A program made the position numbers and the translations under genes. DNA of 64,000 bases from Pleodorina starrii (Eukaryota > Chlorophyta > Chlorophyceae > Chlamydomonadales > Volvocaceae), in NCBI GenBank assembly GCA_030267565.1, contig BRXU01000017.1, positions 2,450,501 through 2,514,500 on the forward strand. Reading direction: 5' to 3'. Of the stretch, positions 1 to 13,300 are shown piece after piece; position 1 is the first letter of the stretch; each line of letters opens with the position of its first letter. The notes beneath the pieces were generated by a model that saw only the letters and a program-made list of their open reading frames with translations, searched no databases and was not told where the DNA came from.

Positions 1-389
1 CCATTGGATCGACCGGCCTCATCGAAGGCCGTCGCCGCCGCTGCATCGTGTAATACTGTCCATATATCACGAGTTCGTCCGCGTACATGGTAAGATATGC
101 GCTAGGTACGTCCGCACACGTGGTAAGATGTCAGATGCACGATATGCACGCCCACATACGTGGTAAGATGTACGAGAGGTAAGAGTCCAAGTCCTCAAGT
201 CCGAGCATGTAATCAACTGGGGTCCACTGAAAAACGATTCGCTCGTATCATGCGGCCGCTCGCAACAGAAAACATACCGGTAACGAGGCCCCGCTACTCA
301 CTGACGGGGGCAAGACTGCCGTGCCCACTTGCAGCGCGTTGTCGTAACACACCCTGAACTCCGGTCCCCTAGCTGGGCGCTGCACTGCG
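1..389. other. Downstream flank of coiled-coil gene, no gene seen
   Basis: This stretch lies beyond the stop codon of the minus-strand coiled-coil gene and probably holds its 3' UTR. It contains three loose copies of a motif reading roughly 'cgtggtaagatgt' between 85 and 175. No coding potential is convincing. Confidence 0.4.
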
Positions 390-3300
390 TCAGACCGCCC
401 CAGACCGCGCCACCACGCGCTGCATCACGGCCTCCAGCTCCGCGAAGCGGCGCTCCGCCTCCAGCAGCGCCGCGGTCTTGGCCTGCACCTCCACCACCAG
501 AGCCTGCAAGCTCTGCAGGCCGGCCGGTGGGCACCAGCAGCCCACGCCACAAGGCAACACAGACGGCAGAGCGCACTACCTGTTGGTGCAGTGCTTTGGG
601 GGCGAAGCCGGGAGCACTTTGACAGAGCGCGCAAGGCCACACAGGGCGGCAGCGGGGCAAAGGCGAAGCGGCGAGCTACCGGAAACGGCAGAGGATGGGA
701 ATTGGAAGATAAAAGGCGGGAGGCTGCGACGCAAACGCGCTGCCATTGCGTCATGTAAGATGTAACACGTATGAGATGCCGGTACCTTCTTGTACTCGAC
801 GTCCGCCTGCAGCAGGCTGTCACGTAGCTGCGCCAGCGTGCGGTCGCGGCTGCCCAGCCCCTCCTCTAGCCCTCGTATCCGCTCCTCGTAGACGGCGCTG
901 CGGATGGCATGATACGGGACAGACAGACACACACACGCTTCATCGGCTATGACACCAATACGTGGCCCTCGACTGACAACCACCTGCCCCTGGAGCCTAT
1001 ATAACAACTATATAGGCCAGTCCCATCCCGCACACCTGCGAAGGCGGGGGCGTATCAGGACCTATTGCGTCCCTGCCCACAGTGCCGTTCGATGACCCCT
1101 GTACCAAGCGACGCTGGGCTGACGCTCTCCCTTCAGCGTGTGCGCCCCAGACCACTCCGCATGCCCGCGCGCATGTGAACAGGAGACCCGTGGGGTGCGC
1201 GCGGCCCACCGCCTGCAGCACGGGCCCAGAGACACCCACCGGACCGAATCGGCGCTGGCGCCCGCCTGCAGCGACGCCACCAGCCGCTCCGCCGCCCGCA
1301 GGGAGGCCTCAAGCTCCAGCACGCGAGCCTCGGCGCTGTCCCGAGAACGCGCCATCCGCTCGAGCATGGCCTGTCACACAAGTCACCAGCGAGGCAGGGG
1401 GTGCAGGAGGAATCGACAGGGGGCTCAGGGGAACCGTGCCAATTGTAGCGGTGTGGGCCCCGTTTGGACTACACCTGACCACGGCATCAGTGCGCCATGC
1501 CTCTGCGCTTGAGCCCCGTGGGAAGGCGAATATGGAGGCAGGGCTCTGAGCTTTGTAAGTAAGTATTCGACATCCAGAAGCGCCAGCTCCCCGCCTTGCT
1601 GCATGATGATGCGCGCAGCCGGGCTGCTTGCACGTCCTGCATCTGGCACGCGTTAAGACTGTGGCCTGGCCGCGCAGGAAGCGGGGCGCACGGTGGAAAC
1701 CCCTTCGCCCTTCCTCCCTGCCGCCCCTTACGGCGGCTGTCACACGGCGGTCGCTGCCGTACCTGCAGGTCTTGTACCTGGCGCTGCTCCTGGTTCCGCC
1801 GCGCCTCCATGGACCGTGTGATTGACAGCACCTCGCTCTCCTTTTCGCTCTTGGCCTGCGAGGCAAACGCAAAGGGGCGCGCACAGTAACGGCGCGGAGC
1901 TTTGGTTCTCTTCTCCGAGGGTGCTCCTGCCCGTTCAGCTTGCGCTTCCGATAGGGCAAAAGTACGTGTTGCTGCTGTGCTGCTGCACAGGCGCGACGGC
2001 GCGGACTTTTGCAACCAGGGACCGGCGAGTACTGACAGCAACAGGAGCAAGAGCGGCAGGCCACCGGCGCAACAAGAGAGGCTGAGCGCTGGCAGCCCCG
2101 CCTCAACAGGGAAAGCGTTCGCGCGACCATAAAAGTTGGAAGGGACCTGTTGACAAGAAACACAAACAAGGGGACCCCGAACGCGATGGCGCACGCGCAC
2201 CGCAGCCGGCCACACCGTACAATACCGTACTGTACCGCGCCGTAGGATGCTGTGAACCCACCTGCGTCGCACCTGCTTAGCGCTGGCCTCCGCCGCCCTC
2301 GCCTGCATCTCCGCCTCCTGCTTCTGGCGCTCCGTGTCGCGACAGCGGTGCGTCAGGTCGGCCACCTGGCTCTCCGCCTCGCGCACGCGCCGCTCGCTGG
2401 CCGCCAAGCGCGACTCACAGTCCATGCCGCGCTTCTCCGCCTCGAGCGCCCGGCCCTGGATTCCAACCCGGAGGCGGCGCCGCAACACGATGCAACGCAA
2501 ACAAACAGGCGCAGCACCTCGCGTAAACAGCATGGAGCAGCGCAGCTCAACAACTGTGGGCTGGAGGCGGAAGGGGGAAGGATCGCCCACGCGCTGTCAA
2601 AGCCTTATATCTGAATCTGAATATCGCCTCACGGTCCAGGCGGAGAGAGACACGGGCGCGCGAGCGCACGGCGTCTTCGACTAAGCCATGCTGGTGCGAC
2701 TGTGGGCGCCTTTTAGCAGTTCAGGCGCCCCACCCACGTCCAAGCGTGCCCTAGGGCCGAGAGCACCCACCAAGGCCCCGCACCTCGGCCGCCTTGAGCC
2801 GCGTCTCCGTCTCCAGGCCGCGCGCCTCCACCTCCTTGGAGTGCCGTTCCACGTCCGTCATCCGGCCCTCCGTGTCGCGCAGCCGCCGCTCCAGTGTGGT
2901 CACGTACGACTCCGCCTGGCTGGCACGCCTGTGCAGCACATTTCCGCCCCCAGCCCCACACACATGTTTGCACGCGCCAGCGGAAAACGGACAGAGACAC
3001 CCGCCGCGTCAGCCGTCAGGACACCCACCACCACCACCGTCAGCTGTGATGTTTCCTCTGCCCCAGAATCATGCTATGCACCCATAAGACGGCGCATGTG
3101 GTGCCGGTGCTCGATTTGGTGCAGTGGATACGCACCTGGTCGAGAGGCCGCTTAGGGGGCGTGCCTTTGCCCATGACTTGGCCAGGCAGACTGTATGTGT
3201 GGACCAGCTCTTCCCCCCTGGAGCCCCGCGGCTCCCCCACAGCTCCACTGCACCACGGCTCGCACTCACCTCTCGGCGTCCGCCAGCTGGCCCTCCGCCT

Positions 3301-6300
3301 CGCGCAGGCCGCGCTCCGCCCGGTCCGCCCGCTGCTCCGCGCGCTCCAACGCACGCCGGTTCTCCACCAGTTTGCGGTCGGCGTCGTCCAGCCGCGCCTC
3401 CAGAGCAGACAGTTGCCTGGTGTGTACACAAGCAGAGCGGCAGGCAGGTGGGGACAAAACGACCCGTCGAGATCCACTGACACCCGAACCATCCATACAC
3501 TGACCGCGTGAGAGACACAGGCGGGGATTCAAATGCCCGGGATTGAAAGCCAACGGACGGGCGGCCAGGCGGCCCAGCAACAGGCGCTCGGGAAGCATGC
3601 AATGTTTCCTTACCTTTCAATGACGGCGAGAGACGCCCTGAAGTGTAGGACGTCTGTTTATGGTGGTGGTGGTGGTGCTGCTGTAAAGTAACCGCGTGTC
3701 GCCCACAGCAACCCGGAACAAAACGTGGCCAACCCCACCGGGACTTTCCCTCCCTTCCGCAACAGCCGAGGCCCACCTGGCGGAATCCTCCACCCGCTTC
3801 TGCGCCTCCACTTGCCGCGCCTTGGCCTGCTCCGCCTGGCGAACGGCCTCCGCCAGCCGCGCCTCTGCCTCGCGGACCTGCGCCTCCGCGTCGCCGAGCC
3901 GCCTGTGCAGCGCACCGGACGAGCGGCATAGGGTTCCGTTTCAGTTTCGGTCCTTGTCCCTTGATACACCTGACGTGGCCACAGACCCTCAACGCACCAA
4001 CCAGTCTAGCGGATGCGTCGCGCCGCCCAATTCCCTAGCCGACGCTTTGTGACGCCCCAATCCCGCCCTGTGCCCTGACGCCCACCTGGGCGCCGCCTCT
4101 GCCTCCGCCGCACGCGCCGCGGCCTGCTGCGCCGCCGCCGCGGCGGCCGTGGCCGCCGCCGCCGTCGCCGCAGCCGCCGCCTGCTGCTGCGCCTCCAGCG
4201 CCGCTATCTTCTCCTGCGCCTCGCGCAGCGCCGCGTTCGCGCGCGCCGCCTCGCCCGCAGCCGCCGCCGCAGCGTTCTGCTGCGCCTCCAGCGTTGCCAC
4301 CTTGTCCATGCCCTCCCGCAGCTGCGCCGCCGCGTGCGCCACCGCCTCCTCCGCCGCGCCCGCGCGCCGCACCGCGTCCATCGCCCGCTCCACCGCCTCC
4401 AGCCGCAGCGCCTCCCTGTCCGCCATGTCGCGCCGCAACGACGCAATGGCCGTCTCCCGCTCCGCCAGCTGATGCCGCAGCGATGCCGCGTCCGCCGCCA
4501 GCGACGCGATCTCCGCCGCCGCGCGCGCCGCCGCCTCCTCGGCGGAGGCCTCGGCCACGGCCGCGGTGGCGGCCGCTGCCGCCGCCGTGGCCGCGGACGG
4601 GTGCGGATGGTGGTGGTGCGGGTGTGCGCGCGGCGAGCGGGAGGGTGAGGATGGCTGCGGTAGATGCGATGGCGCGTCCTTGAGCATGCTGTTAAGCACG
4701 GAGAGCTCCTGGTGCAGCTCCGAGATCTTGGACTGGCGGTCCGCCAGGGAGGCGTCCGAGGCGGCCAGTTGCGCCTGCGGTCGATCCGATCGCGCCGGGA
4801 CCCAGGAGCAGGTAAGACCGAGGAGCACGGTCGAGAGACACATGGGCCGGAACAAAGGTGGGCGAAGGGTCCAGCCGCGCCAGCTGGGTTGGCATTAGCC
4901 GACCGTGTTCAGAGGCGCGTCTCCGAATGGGCACGTATGGAGGTACCGGTATGGTCCCTCCGCGCCCTCTTACCGTAGACCCCCACCAAGCTTCACCATG
5001 GCGGTCCATGAGGCCCCGCCACCAACGACCCCCCAGTCGCTTTTCCAAGACCAGCCCCCTGCCTGCCTGCACGCACGCACCCACCTTGAGCACCTTGGCG
5101 GCCTCCTTGTACTTCTTGGCTTGGGCGTCCCGAACCTGCAGGGTGGGGCGTTTGGTTGCAGGGAACGCGTTTCGCTTAACCCAAAGATTTTTTTGCCCAC
5201 TGCGCAGCGAGAAGCAGACATACGAGGGAATTCCCCTGCGTTCAATCTGCAAGCATTTTTCCAAGGCAGTGACGTACGGTAGCACGGTGTTTGCGTTGCT
5301 TGGTGGCACTGCCTACACGAGCTTTGCCGTATCTGACACTGCCGTGTACAGTTGCCCCACGCTACAGGGTCACTGGGCATCATGGCAACCTGCAGACCAG
5401 GGCTCTCCTTGGGGCGTCCCAGTGCGTCCTGATCTCCTGAACCGATCCGGCCGTAACATCCCCGCCTGGTCGCCTTCCAACACTTCCCTCCACCATTCGC
5501 TGTGGTTCTTTATCACCCTGGGCTTCCGCCCTCGTGATTTCCCGCCCGCCTCCGGAAAGGCCCTCTTTCCGTAAGGGAGACCCATGGGTCATGCACGAAC
5601 CTGCAGCTTTGCCGCCACCGTGGTTAGCTGCTGGTTGAGCGTCTCCACCTGCACCCGCAGCGCCGCCATCGCCGCCTCGTGCAGCTGCGCCTGCTGCTCG
5701 AACAGCGCGCGCTGCTGCTGCTGAAGCAGCTGCTGGTCGGACTGCTGCTGCTGCAGATGCTGCTGGTAAGGTTGCGGCTGTTGCGGCTGCTGGTGGTGTT
5801 GGTGATGCTGATGCGGCTGTGGCTGCGCGAAGCGGGGAGGGCTGGCTGTGGCGGCGCGCGGTGACGACGGCGGCCCACCGCCGGCCCTGCCCGGCGAGAC
5901 GCGGCGCTGGGCGGGGTTCTGGCGCGTGCGCCTCAGCTCATCCAGCTCTGAACGGGGCGGGCGCGGCGGTGCGGGACGGAGATTGCAAGGCAGGCAGGCA
6001 GGCAGGACGTTTGGACATCATCGGAACTGGCCACGACAGCCCCAACGTCAGAAGGAGACGACGCGCTCCCGAATAGATGCAAGCATGTGCCGGCCCAGCA
6101 CCGTCACGGCGACGAAAGTCCACCCCAGCTCTGGCTTTCCACTGCGGCAAGCACCACCACCACCGACGCCAGCCCAGCCGCACGGGCCGTATAGCCCGCT
6201 GCTCGCCCCCGCCACCGCCCATGATCAACCACCACGCGAACCGCATTGCTACCTGCGTACATGCGGTCCAGGTCCGAGTCCTCCCCCGTCAGCGCCCGCG

Positions 6301-8248
6301 ACGCCGGCACCGCGGCCGGGTGATTGGCGCCGCGGCGGTCGCCGCGCGGCTGGTCCCGGAGCGGTGTGGGGTCGCTGTCGTCCCGCCAGGCCGCCGTCTC
6401 CAGCCCCCGCGTGGCGTCCGTCGAGGCGCCGCCGCCGTGCTTCGCCAGCTCCTGTTGCAGCCGCTGCACCTGCATGGGGGGTCGGGCATCGACCTAAGGG
6501 CGGCGATCACAGAACGGCCGTGCAGAGAGATGGCCTTCCCCGCCCGGCGCCTTCGCGAGAACCTACGCAAGCGGTTCGCGCAACTGATGAGGAACCGAAC
6601 GTAAACCGTGGGGGCGGGTGGGTTGCATGACGTTGCGTTCAAGGCGCTGCGGCGAGGCAGCAAGTTCCCTACCACGGCTTGCGTTGTATCACCCAGTAAC
6701 GGAGTCCGGGCCGGCCAGGCAACTCAGCGGTCGCCTCTGGCCTCGCTGTGTCACACATGGCTCACATATCGCTTGCTAGCCCCAGCAACAGCGTTGCCAC
6801 ACCCCAACCGGAGTTGGGCACGCGCCCAGCCGCCCCGGCCTCGACGCCTCGGAACCACTTCACTCTCGACTCACCCGACTGGCCCCTATCCCCCCCGGGC
6901 GACGCGGTCCCGCGCGATGTGCCTCGGCATGTCCATGTGTCGCCCGCCCCGCCCGGCTCGGGCCGGTCGTCGCGCTTGGCTTGCTTTCTGCGTTCCCCGC
7001 CCCTTAGCCCGCCCTGCACCTGTGCCCGTGGGCCATACCTGCATCCTGGTCCGCGACTGCTGGTCGGTTAGCGCCCGCACGTCCTGCTCGCGCTGCGCCA
7101 GTACCTCCTTAAGCCGCTGCACGTCCGCCGCCAGGCCGCGAGCCATGTCCTCGTGCATGTCGCCGCGCTGCTGAGCCACCCTCATCTCCTCTGTGCACGG
7201 GGGCCACGGCAGGATCCAACAAGGAGGTTCACATAACATGCGTGCGCGGTTCCATGCGCGGAGTGAAGCGCGTCGAGCCAAGCGTGCATGGGGCTGGACA
7301 TTTGGGCCATGTGGCAATGTGGTGCAGTCCGTCAAGCGCGTCGCGACAGAGCGCACGGATGCCGACGACCTGGCCCGGCCTGGACCCGGCCGGGTCGTGA
7401 TGGGTTTCACGGTAAGCGGCTGGTGGCAGCCTTACTGTGGCGACGCGTCACGATTCATGACGATCCTGTCCTTACCGTGGAATGCCGCCGTCAGCTGCTT
7501 CCGGAGCTGTTCCACGCGCATGCCGTCCTGCTCCCTGGCCGACAGTTGCTCATTGGCGGTCTCCAGCTGGCGCCTCTGGTCCGCCACCATCGCCTTGAGG
7601 CTGCTGATCTTGAGACGCGCATCGCCAAGCACCTTTTCCAGCGCGGTCACCTTCGCAGGAAACGCACACGCAGGGTGGAATGTCAAACTCTAGGAATGGT
7701 CGCGTGTATGTAAAGCTTGTGTTTAGGCTCGCCTTATAAGCAGCAAGGAAAGCGCAATAGTGCGGGACGGAGGGGTCACCGCACTCGAGAAGTTGTGCTG
7801 CAACCCGCCCGGCGGAGGAGGGCCTGGGGCATGGGCCGTGTCGAGAACGGGCTAATGCCATACGTCAGCTGCGCATCCAGAAGTCTCCATGGTTACATAC
7901 CGCACCTGAGCTGTCTTTTCCTGCAGCAGGAGGTCGACTTCGGCTGTATGGCTGGTGGCTTCCACTAATTGTTCAATGGCCCGCTGCCTTGACGCCAGAG
8001 CCTCCTCCAGCTGGAGGATAGCTCGATCCTTGGAAGCGATTGACGCTTCCCAGCTGTTGCGAGCTTCATGTGTCCGCGCCTGTGTACGCAAGCATACAAT
8101 CGTTGACCGAAATTCTTCGGGACCGACAGCTGCGCTCAGTAACACCCACCACCAGCTGCACATACTGCTCTCGAAGCTCAATCAACTCAAGGTCTTTTTC
8201 GTTTAGTGCCGATCGCAGCTGAAGCACTTCAGGATCAAGGCTTGCCAT
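390..8248 (-). CDS. Long coiled-coil protein, 17 exons
   Basis: Not recognised beyond its architecture. Exons on the minus strand with matching phases are 8153-8248, 7906-8079, 7476-7650, 7039-7190, 6253-6469, 5601-5947, 5085-5135, 4086-4774, 3777-3902, 3270-3416, 2784-2928, 2273-2455, 1763-1855, 1240-1370, 786-897 and 390-512. One exon near 1550-1640 has unresolved edges. The start is the ATG opening MASLDPEVLQLRSALNEKD; the stop is TGA at 390-392. The product is about 1,000 residues, nearly all heptad-rich and high in Glu, Arg, Gln and Ala. A glutamine/histidine-rich stretch lies in the 5601-5947 exon and a very alanine-rich stretch in 4086-4774. There is no signal peptide or membrane segment. 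This composition fits a structural coiled-coil, for example cytoskeletal, centrosomal or Golgi, but no domain allows a choice. The gene model is strong; the function is unknown. Confidence 0.8.
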
Positions 8249-9512
8249 TTTCCAAATGGATTAAAAATGCATGTGAGGCCTCAAAATTTCTTTGGCAAAA
8301 TTTTCATTTTTCGTCGCTATGTTTATGCTTACAGACTGGTATGCAAAGGATTGGGCCTATGAGTCGGCATTTTCCTTGGGGCCAGATATTAGCTCGATAA
8401 AGGCGAGCGCGTTGCTTGCACGGTGAAGGTTTATGGGAATCAAGCAATTTTCGCCTTCGAAAAACACCAAAATGCAAAATCTTCCCCGTACGACCACAAC
8501 TGTAACCGTCAACACTTCAACTGACAGTAGGTAGAAGTGAGCTACACTACCTACAGGCCTACCCTGGCCTACCGCCACTTCAACAATCCGTCGCCATGCG
8601 CATCCCGACCCGTGCAAGCCATCGATTGCGCAGATGAGGCTTTGGGGGCCCGTGGGGGCCTTACCTGTGCTTCCGCGACCGACAGGTCCCGTTAAAGCGT
8701 AATAAAGGCCAACCCTGGCCAACGAACCTCACTAACTTCTGCGCGGTACGCACGTGCTCGATCTCATAAACCAATCTTTACACGCACCCCGCGAGTACAT
8801 ACTAGACCGCGAGTACATACTAGATCAATCCTAATGCTGGATTTACATGACACGTTACGTTATCACTTTACAGGAAACGTGGTCAGTTCGCATGGGGTAA
8901 CGAGTCCGTTACACGTTACGTGGTCAAACAGTCTAGCTCTAACGTGGCCCCAGGGGGGGGGTGTAATTGACCAAACGTTGATCCCTCGCCCCTCTACAGC
9001 CAGTACAACATCAGTTTAGCATAGTTTTGATTTCCTTCAAGACCAATCGTTCAGTTATGTCATATACTTGGTACAACAAGCGCTCGGCGATCTCCTGCGA
9101 TCTCCATCGCGTTCCTACTGCGAACTTCTCGCCAAACGTAGGCTGTGTTTACATATGACTGAAACTATGCCGCGCAGAAATAAGTACCACTGAACCGCTG
9201 ATCGGAGCTCATATTTCTGCCGGGTTGGACTTATCATAACGAAAATCGGAGACACATTGCATGCTTGGAAAGTATGCACCGTCTGAAAAGTCAATCAAGG
9301 CATACGTACAAGAAGAGAGCTGCGCCGTAAACCTTGTAAACCATGTAAACCATGCGCCGTACTTTGGTCACCCGAAAGTGATGAAAGTACGACATCAGCT
9401 CACCGTAGCATTGTTCCCGTTGTTTTCTCGCCTTTTCGTGTTTGTTTGGCGGTTCAGCGGTACTTATCGTCGGCGATCTCCATCGAGTTCCCACTGCGAA
9501 CTTCTCGCCAAA
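8249..9512. other. Intergenic region with small repeats
   Basis: No convincing gene. An 18-bp unit 'gcgagtacatactaga' is doubled near 8790-8825. A block around 9087-9137 (ggcgatctcc...gcgaacttctcgccaaac) recurs in the same orientation at 9471-9514. Motifs built on 'cacgttacgt' near 8850-8920 recur near 10440-10490. The promoter of the coiled-coil gene should lie just above 8248. Confidence 0.35.
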
Positions 9513-9800
9513 CTAACATACTACCGGTACATGACGAAGTGCAACTCCGCACAAGCGCAGCGGCAGCAGAGCACTGCTCCTATGCACTATGCTCAAGCCA
9601 GGCATGTGTCCGTTATCAAGGCTCCCACGTGTCATGCTGAGTATCGCGTCATCATCTATCACCGAATCGACTTTCAAATCTGCAACATAGCGCGCGAGCT
9701 CGAAGAATGCTATATCACGCACGGCCTTGATGTCCTCTGCTTGTTTAATGCAATCCCGTGCTACGCGTATTTGCTCAGAGAATTGCGTGGTCATGTCCAT
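9513..9800 (-). CDS. Possible short coding exon, unknown protein
   Basis: An ATG-started frame on the minus strand encodes MDMTTQFSEQIRVARDCIKQ followed by a mixed, soluble-looking helix (about 55 plausible residues to SVIDDDAILSMT). It then degrades into low-quality sequence, as if an intron begins near 9640. The amino-acid composition is more protein-like than its surroundings. No second exon was found and no family is recognised. It may be a gene fragment. Confidence 0.25.
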   Translation of the reverse strand: MDMTTQFSEQIRVARDCIKQAEDIKAVRDIAFFELARYVADLKVDSVIDDDAILSMTRGSLDNGHMPGLSIVHRSSALLPLRLCGVALRHVPVVC

Positions 9801-10037
9801 TTATGAATAGCTGCCTAAGTGACCAAAGCTGCTGGGGCACATATAACGAACCGATATAAGGCCAGACAGTTATGTGAATACCTTTTATGATAAGTGCGCG
9901 GGAACAGCGCTGGAGAATGCGTGTCGTACTATTTTCTAAAATAGTACGACCTACAAGCGCACCGGTCCCTCACCACGGTCGGCAGCTCGGCACTCCCGAA
10001 TGAGTTTCGCTGCCGGCTAGTTCTGCATGAAGTCAAC

Positions 10038-10327
10038 ATGGATCTTGACAAGGCGCTGCTGCTTCTCGACAAGACACAGTGGTCGGTCAGGCCGAGCTTC
10101 CGATCGAGAGCCATGCCGACGCCGCGCAGGGCCTTCCGCGGCTGCAGCCGCTCGCCGACGCCGCACAACTTTAGTATAATCAATATGCAAACAATGAGCG
10201 CGATGAGACCGCCATCGAGGGCTTGGCGTACTCTGAGAACGAGCTCTCGCGCGAAGAGGCCGACCTCGGCGCGTCTATGGGCAACGACGCTCGCAGGCTT
10301 CGTCCTAAGGGTTTAGCATCGTGCTGA
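10038..10327 (+). CDS. Possible two-exon small protein
   Basis: Exon 10038-10085 (MDLDKALLLLDKTQWS) joins in phase 0 to 10175-10327 (YNQYANNERDETAIEG..., ending in TGA at 10325-10327). The 89-bp intron is GT-AG. The joined product is 66 residues, acidic and helix-like. The frame is also open upstream of the ATG (LPNEFRCRLVLHEVN), so a longer N-terminal exon is possible. Without the intron the locus would have a frameshift and an in-frame stop, so a decayed gene fragment is the alternative. No family is recognised. Confidence 0.3.
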
Positions 10328-13300
10328 AGTGATATGACATGGGCGCTTTGACGTTACCGCCTCAAAACACAGTGTGTACGGACCTCGCGCCAACAGAGAT
10401 AACGTCCCCAAAACAGCCCATGTAAATCGGGATCCGTTTGGGCCTGCCACTTTACATGTAAACGTGAGGTAACGTGACGTGTCATGTAAATTGGCTATAA
10501 TATATGACGCTACGAGGTGAACTTTTACTACCCGAGGCCACACCTAGCACCCCGCACGCCCGGCGCCGTTCAACCAACCTACCCGCACATGCAGCCGCCC
10601 CCCAGCCGCCGACGCGTGCATATCCTCGCAAGCGTCCAACTCAACCAGCGACTCGCGCCAAGTAATACGGCAGTGTTCTTGCCAGTTTGTCGTCAAGCTA
10701 ATAATCCCCACGCGCACGTACGTACCAGTGCTGCACGAGTCATTGTTAGTTGTCTTCATCGGTCCGGACTTCTGAAGGAACGCGTGCGTGCCTGACCCAC
10801 CTACCGCCGAGCGCGGCATACACATACATACGTACCCCCGCCCCATCCAGCCATGCATACATGCCGTGCGACCCCTGCTGCCTGCGATACGTAGGTGTCC
10901 CGTTCATCACCCTGATGGCACGCACGCAGGCACGTGCCTGCCCGGCCGGCCTTGCCGCCGTATGATACGCTACGCTGCTGTGCACACCCACCAAATCATC
11001 ACGAACTGCATACTTGCACACATACACGTGCGTGCGATTTGGCAAATCACGCACGTGAGTGATGCGCGGTTTACCATCCACCCCCACCACGCACGCGCCC
11101 ACCGTTGCGCTAGTAGTGCCCCGCGGTTTCATCCCCGCCCCGCCCCGCCCCGCCCCGCCCCGCCCCGCCCCGCCCCGCCCCGCCCCGCCCCGCCCCGCCC
11201 CGCCCCGCCCCGCCCCGCCCCGCCCCGCCCCGCGTGTCGCACGCTAGCACCCACCTCCCGTCCCTCCTGGCGATGTGTCATATGTATGATTCATCCTGCA
11301 GCGAGCACGCACCGTGTGTGTTTCGCCATCCGCTGGCACCCACCACAGCATTGATCCGTCCGGCCCCTTGATTGCCATGCTGGCGCATTACGTAACGCAT
11401 GACCCATCCATTCAGCAGCTAGCCCAATCTACCAAAACGACCTACCCGTAAACCCGAAACGCACGTCGTCATGGCCCGTTCGGGGAAATCCAACAATTGA
11501 GCGCAGAGTGCATGCACAGCCCCCGCCCTCGCGCGTGCGTACGTACGTCTCTCTCCATCCCTGCCTTGTACCTGGGTATCCGCCCGTCCGTCCGTCCTCT
11601 ACGGCGAAGCAGACGCATGCACGCACGCACGCAGCAAATCCCAAGGCAGACGGACCCAAGCCATTCGTGCACCGCCGCCCGCGCAAGCGCGAGGAGCCCA
11701 TCTAGCAGCCAGTCATCATGTATACCAGCCAGCCATTGGTGAGGCCCAGCACGCAGCCACCGGCGGCGGGACCCGGATACGTATGCATCCGCCGCAGCCA
11801 CCTCCGCCCCAGCCACAGCTAGCCGCCCCAATGCATCCGTGGGCGAGCTATCGAGCTGTCTACGCATCTTTATAGACGGAACTACATACGTATGTATCTG
11901 CCACTCCCTCTCGCCTGTGGACGGATAGATAGATGGCCTCTCTCGAGATCGATGAGCTGCGTGCGTCGGTGAGCTCGTGTGGCATGTATGACATGCGAGC
12001 CCGCCAGCGAGCGAGAGAGTGCGCGCGGTGCGCCGTCAGGACGAGCGACGGCCGCTCGTCGTGCACACGCACGCACGCACGCACCTAGCTACGCAGGCAT
12101 ATCGTGTATACTATATGTAATTATCAGTAATTATCTATACCGGTGCAGAGGTACGTACTTTCGTGCGCGGGGCGAACTGACGCACGTGTGCATGCACACG
12201 TGCGTGCGTGCTGTTGGGTTGAGTGGGGACAAAAATGCTGGCTGGGCGGCTCGCTCGCTGCTGCAAGGTATGTATGGCAAGCGACAAACACGCAAACGCA
12301 CGGATGAGAACGGTGGGACATCAGCGAACACGCGCACGATTTAGCTTGGTTAGGTTATTATATATCCGTAGATAGCTCGATCGCAGTACGGGACCAGGAC
12401 GGATGTATGGATGCGTAGCGTGGGACGACCCGGCGGCGTAAATTTCGGTTGCCAACGAAGGCAACACGAAGACGACGGTGGAGTACGGTAGTTGCAGACC
12501 GACCGTCGAGTGAATGAATGAGCGAGGCCACCACGCACCGGTCAACACGATTCCGTCTTCTCCTCGCTCGTTCATTGTCACGCACCTCGTTGCACGCACG
12601 AGCACCACGCAAGCTACGTAGCAGCCAAGCCTCCTGCTGCTGCGCCCTCCCATGCATACCGGTACGTCCAACCACGGCACCATACATAACATAACCTACG
12701 GTATCGTCTATCACACGTTCACACCATCACACGCGACCCGCCGCCGCCGACGACGACGACGACGCGGCACACACCGACATCCACCCACCCCATCCATGCA
12801 TAGCTCGCCGATCTTCACGCACAAGCAAAGAAACATGACGCAGCAGCTCGCGGCATTCGTCTTGGTACGAAAGTACGACGCTACGTACCCTCCGCTACTG
12901 CTACATGCGGCTCCATGCGTAAGCCGCCCCAGCCAGCCACGCACGTGCCCGTTACGGTACGTATCACCGAACGACCTTCGCTATCTATCAGGAGCCATCC
13001 AACCTCGGCAAAGTTTGTAATTTTGTAAGGAGCACTTAAGATTTTGTAAGGAGCACGCGCCCGTGCGTACATACATCGATATGCGCGCGCAACGAACTAA
13101 CCTTGCTACCAGCAACGACGGAGCGAACAGCTATCGTAGGTACGTAACGACCCGCGCGTTCTGTCCGGATAGATATATCCCAGCGAGCAAGCAAGCAAGC
13201 CAGCACGTACGCATGCACGCCGCCCGCAGTCAGGCAGGCAGACAGGCAGTTAAGCGAATTGAAGGACGCATACGGACGCGTACGTGCACCGGCGGCGGCG

